DNA from: an uncultured Clostridia bacterium
Lineage (GTDB): Bacteria; Bacillota; Clostridia; Christensenellales; UBA1242
Length of the DNA: 35,702 bases
Assembly: GCA_934778125.1 (NCBI GenBank)
Contig: CAKVOF010000011.1
Span: 1-35,702, forward strand
Reading direction: 5' to 3'
A program made the translations under genes and the position numbers. This document shows positions 33,786-35,702 of the stretch, piece after piece. The notes under the pieces are model-generated. The model was not told the origin of the DNA. It did not search any database and was given only the letters and a program-made list of their open reading frames with translations. Numbering within the stretch: the stretch's first letter is position 1; the number at the start of each line of letters is the position of its first letter.

Positions 33786-35702
33786 ATGATAAATATTCTA
33801 GATAAAAGTATATATAATTTAATATCTGCTGGTGAAGTTGTTGAAAAGCCAGCAAGTGTTGTGAAAGAATTAGTTGAAAACAGCATTGATGCTAAAGCAA
33901 CCAATATTTCCATTGAAATTCTTAACGGTGGAATTAATAAGATAAAAGTTTCTGATAATGGCTGTGGAATTTTACAAGAAGATATGTTGAAAGCATTTTT
34001 ACCACACGCTACAAGCAAAATATCATCAATTGCAGATTTAGAAAAAATCGGAACACTTGGTTTCCGTGGGGAAGCTTTATCTTCCATCTCAACAGTTTCA
34101 AAAACGACACTAATATCCAAAGTAAAAGATTCCGAGCTAGGCAACAAATGTATTGTTGAGGGTGGCAGTGCATCAGAAATTGAACCTTTTGGCTGTACTG
34201 ATGGAACCACGATGATAGTTGAAAACCTATTTTACAATACGCCTGCTAGATTGAAATTTTTGAGAAAACCTAAACAAGAGGAAACAGATATTACCAATTA
34301 TATTGCAAGATTGATTTTAGCAAATCCACAAATTTCTTTTAAATATATTGCAGATGGTAAATTAATTTACCAGTCCTTCGGAAATGGTCTATATAACGCA
34401 ATTTATTGTGTTTATGGAAAGTCAATTGAAAATAGTTTAATTGAAATTTCAGCCAAAAATGATGATATAGAACTCATCGGCTATGTTGGAAAGCCAACTT
34501 TTTCCAAACCAAACAGAACATATCAATCTTTATTTGTGAATGGTAGATATGTTATAAACCAAAATGTATCACTAGCAATTTTTAAAGCATTTGAAAACTA
34601 TATCATGAAATCAACATTCCCATTTTATGTTTTAAACCTTAAACTTAATCTTGATAAAGTTGATGTAAATGTACACCCAAACAAGCTAGAAGTTAAATTT
34701 GAAAAACCAAATGAAATATTTGGCTTTGTTTATTCATCAGTTCTAAATGCAATTATTAAAAACAATGAACCTTCTACTTTAACATTAGATAATGAAACTA
34801 ATAAAGTTTCTTATAGTTTTACAAATTCCGTTGTAAACCAATCAAGATTGCAAACAATTGAAGATACTATTGGAAAATCATTTTCATTTTCTAGAAATAA
34901 TAACCAAGCAATATTTGCTAACCAAAACAGCAATTGCGAAAGTAATCAAACTATATCCAATGAAAATTTAAGTAGTAATATCATTTACAATAAAAAATAT
35001 GATGAAGATGATATTCAAGAAGTAGTATTATCATCTGATAATGTAAGAAGAACAGATATTAATCCGAGTGGTGCAACTTCCAAATCACAAGAAAACGCAG
35101 AAATTTGTGAGGCAGACATACTTCGTGAAATGAATAAAATGTCTAACATAGGTACATTGTCTTCAATAAGTAATAATAGCAATTTATCTTTTGCAACAGA
35201 TAATGGACTTGCGTACGATTTAGCAAAAAATAAGTTGCTTAACGATTCTGAACAAATATCTCTTTATGAATCTGAATCAAACAACGATTTATTAAAGCTC
35301 AATGATAACAACTTTAAAGTAATTGGAGTTGTTTTTAACACATTTATTTTAATTGAAAAAAATGAAAATCTATTTTTTATTGATCAACACGCAGCTCACG
35401 AGAGAATACTATATGATAAATTTGTTGAATACCAAAAAAACGCACATATAGCATCCCAGCCGTTACTAGTTCCATATGTTTTAAATGTTAATTATATGGA
35501 AGATGAAATCATTAAAAGCATATCAGAACAACTAAATGAATTTGGTATAACTATTGAATATTTTGGAAACAATTCTTACAAAATATCCTCAGTTCCAGTA
35601 TTGTTCAACAATCTAGATATCAACAAGTTTTTTAATGAAATATTAAAAGATAACTTATATCAGAAAAATAAAATTAATCTTGAAAAATATACAAAAGAGT
35701 AT
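33786..35702 (+). CDS. mutL: DNA mismatch repair protein MutL (3' end outside window)
   Basis: MutL couples mismatch recognition to strand nicking. The frame opens with ATG at 33786, three bases after the mutS stop, and is still open at the window end (639 codons). The N-terminal GHKL ATPase is complete: 'ISAGEVVEKPASVVKELVENSIDA', 'VSDNGCGI', 'PHATSKI' and 'LGFRGEALSSI'. 'VDVNVHPNKLEVKF' follows, then a long Asn/Ser-rich linker (about 330-505). The C-terminal domain has the endonuclease motif 'DQHAAHERILYD' (533-544), which differs from DQHA-x2-E-x4-E only in its last residue, Asp for Glu. It is therefore a nicking-type MutL, as expected in a genome without MutH. The rest of the metal site lies beyond the window. 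Confidence 0.96.
   Translation, partial: MINILDKSIYNLISAGEVVEKPASVVKELVENSIDAKATNISIEILNGGINKIKVSDNGCGILQEDMLKAFLPHATSKISSIADLEKIGTLGFRGEALSSISTVSKTTLISKVKDSELGNKCIVEGGSASEIEPFGCTDGTTMIVENLFYNTPARLKFLRKPKQEETDITNYIARLILANPQISFKYIADGKLIYQSFGNGLYNAIYCVYGKSIENSLIEISAKNDDIELIGYVGKPTFSKPNRTYQSLFVNGRYVINQNVSLAIFKAFENYIMKSTFPFYVLNLKLNLDKVDVNVHPNKLEVKFEKPNEIFGFVYSSVLNAIIKNNEPSTLTLDNETNKVSYSFTNSVVNQSRLQTIEDTIGKSFSFSRNNNQAIFANQNSNCESNQTISNENLSSNIIYNKKYDEDDIQEVVLSSDNVRRTDINPSGATSKSQENAEICEADILREMNKMSNIGTLSSISNNSNLSFATDNGLAYDLAKNKLLNDSEQISLYESESNNDLLKLNDNNFKVIGVVFNTFILIEKNENLFFIDQHAAHERILYDKFVEYQKNAHIASQPLLVPYVLNVNYMEDEIIKSISEQLNEFGITIEYFGNNSYKISSVPVLFNNLDINKFFNEILKDNLYQKNKINLEKYTKEY

Noticed and set aside
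1..35702. CRISPR arrays, insertion sequences, prophage, defence genes, tRNA or rRNA
   Set aside because: No regularly spaced repeats, transposase or phage-type genes, or tRNA/rRNA-like sequences were seen; the window is core chromosome.

Overview
This is an AT-rich window (roughly 30% GC by eye) of a low-GC Gram-positive chromosome, almost fully coding. TGA is used as a normal stop (ftsK, rimO), so the code is standard. Gene order fits a Clostridia-like lineage: yebC-ruvCAB-queA-tgt-yajC-TIGR04086-secDF-recJ-rsh-hemZ, then rpsO-pnp-ylxY, then ftsK-rimO-pgsA-cinA-recA, then miaB-mutS-mutL. HemZ and YlxY are Firmicutes-type proteins. Genes that often sit inside these blocks in spore-forming Clostridia are missing here (scfA/scfB, apt, rny, spoVS). 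Together with the low GC this suggests a streamlined, probably uncultured host-associated member of the group. I cannot name the taxon.

Layout. 1-5156: end of yebC, then Holliday-junction processing (ruvC, ruvA, ruvB) and queuosine tRNA modification (queA, tgt). 5249-8947: Sec translocase accessory genes yajC, a TIGR04086-type membrane protein, secD and secF, separated by clear terminators. 9019-15028: recJ, rsh and hemZ, coupled through one-base TAATG overlaps. 15094-18499: rpsO with a probable structured leader, pnp and ylxY. 18744-26006: ftsK/spoIIIE, rimO, pgsA, a degenerate cinA and recA. 26095-27261: an unusual two-module ThyX-like protein. 27453-29708 (minus strand): a class A penicillin-binding protein. 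29830-35702: miaB, mutS and a mutL cut by the window end.

Working together, the window supplies DNA repair and recombination (RuvABC, RecJ, RecA, MutS, MutL, ThyX for dTMP), tRNA and ribosome modification (QueA, Tgt, MiaB, RimO), protein export (YajC, SecD, SecF), chromosome segregation and envelope (FtsK, PgsA, PBP), RNA turnover (PNPase) and the stringent response (Rsh). I saw no phage, transposon, CRISPR array, tRNA or rRNA.

The most interesting signal is not a new island. Several housekeeping proteins keep their fold and syntenic place but have lost textbook catalytic residues: SecD and SecF lack the membrane acidic residues used for proton coupling, CinA lacks both active-site signatures, Rsh has lost its hydrolase HD motif, and YlxY lacks the deacetylase Asp pair. 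The ThyX-like protein divides the ThyX signature between two tandem modules in a complementary way. It is the best candidate for something undescribed.
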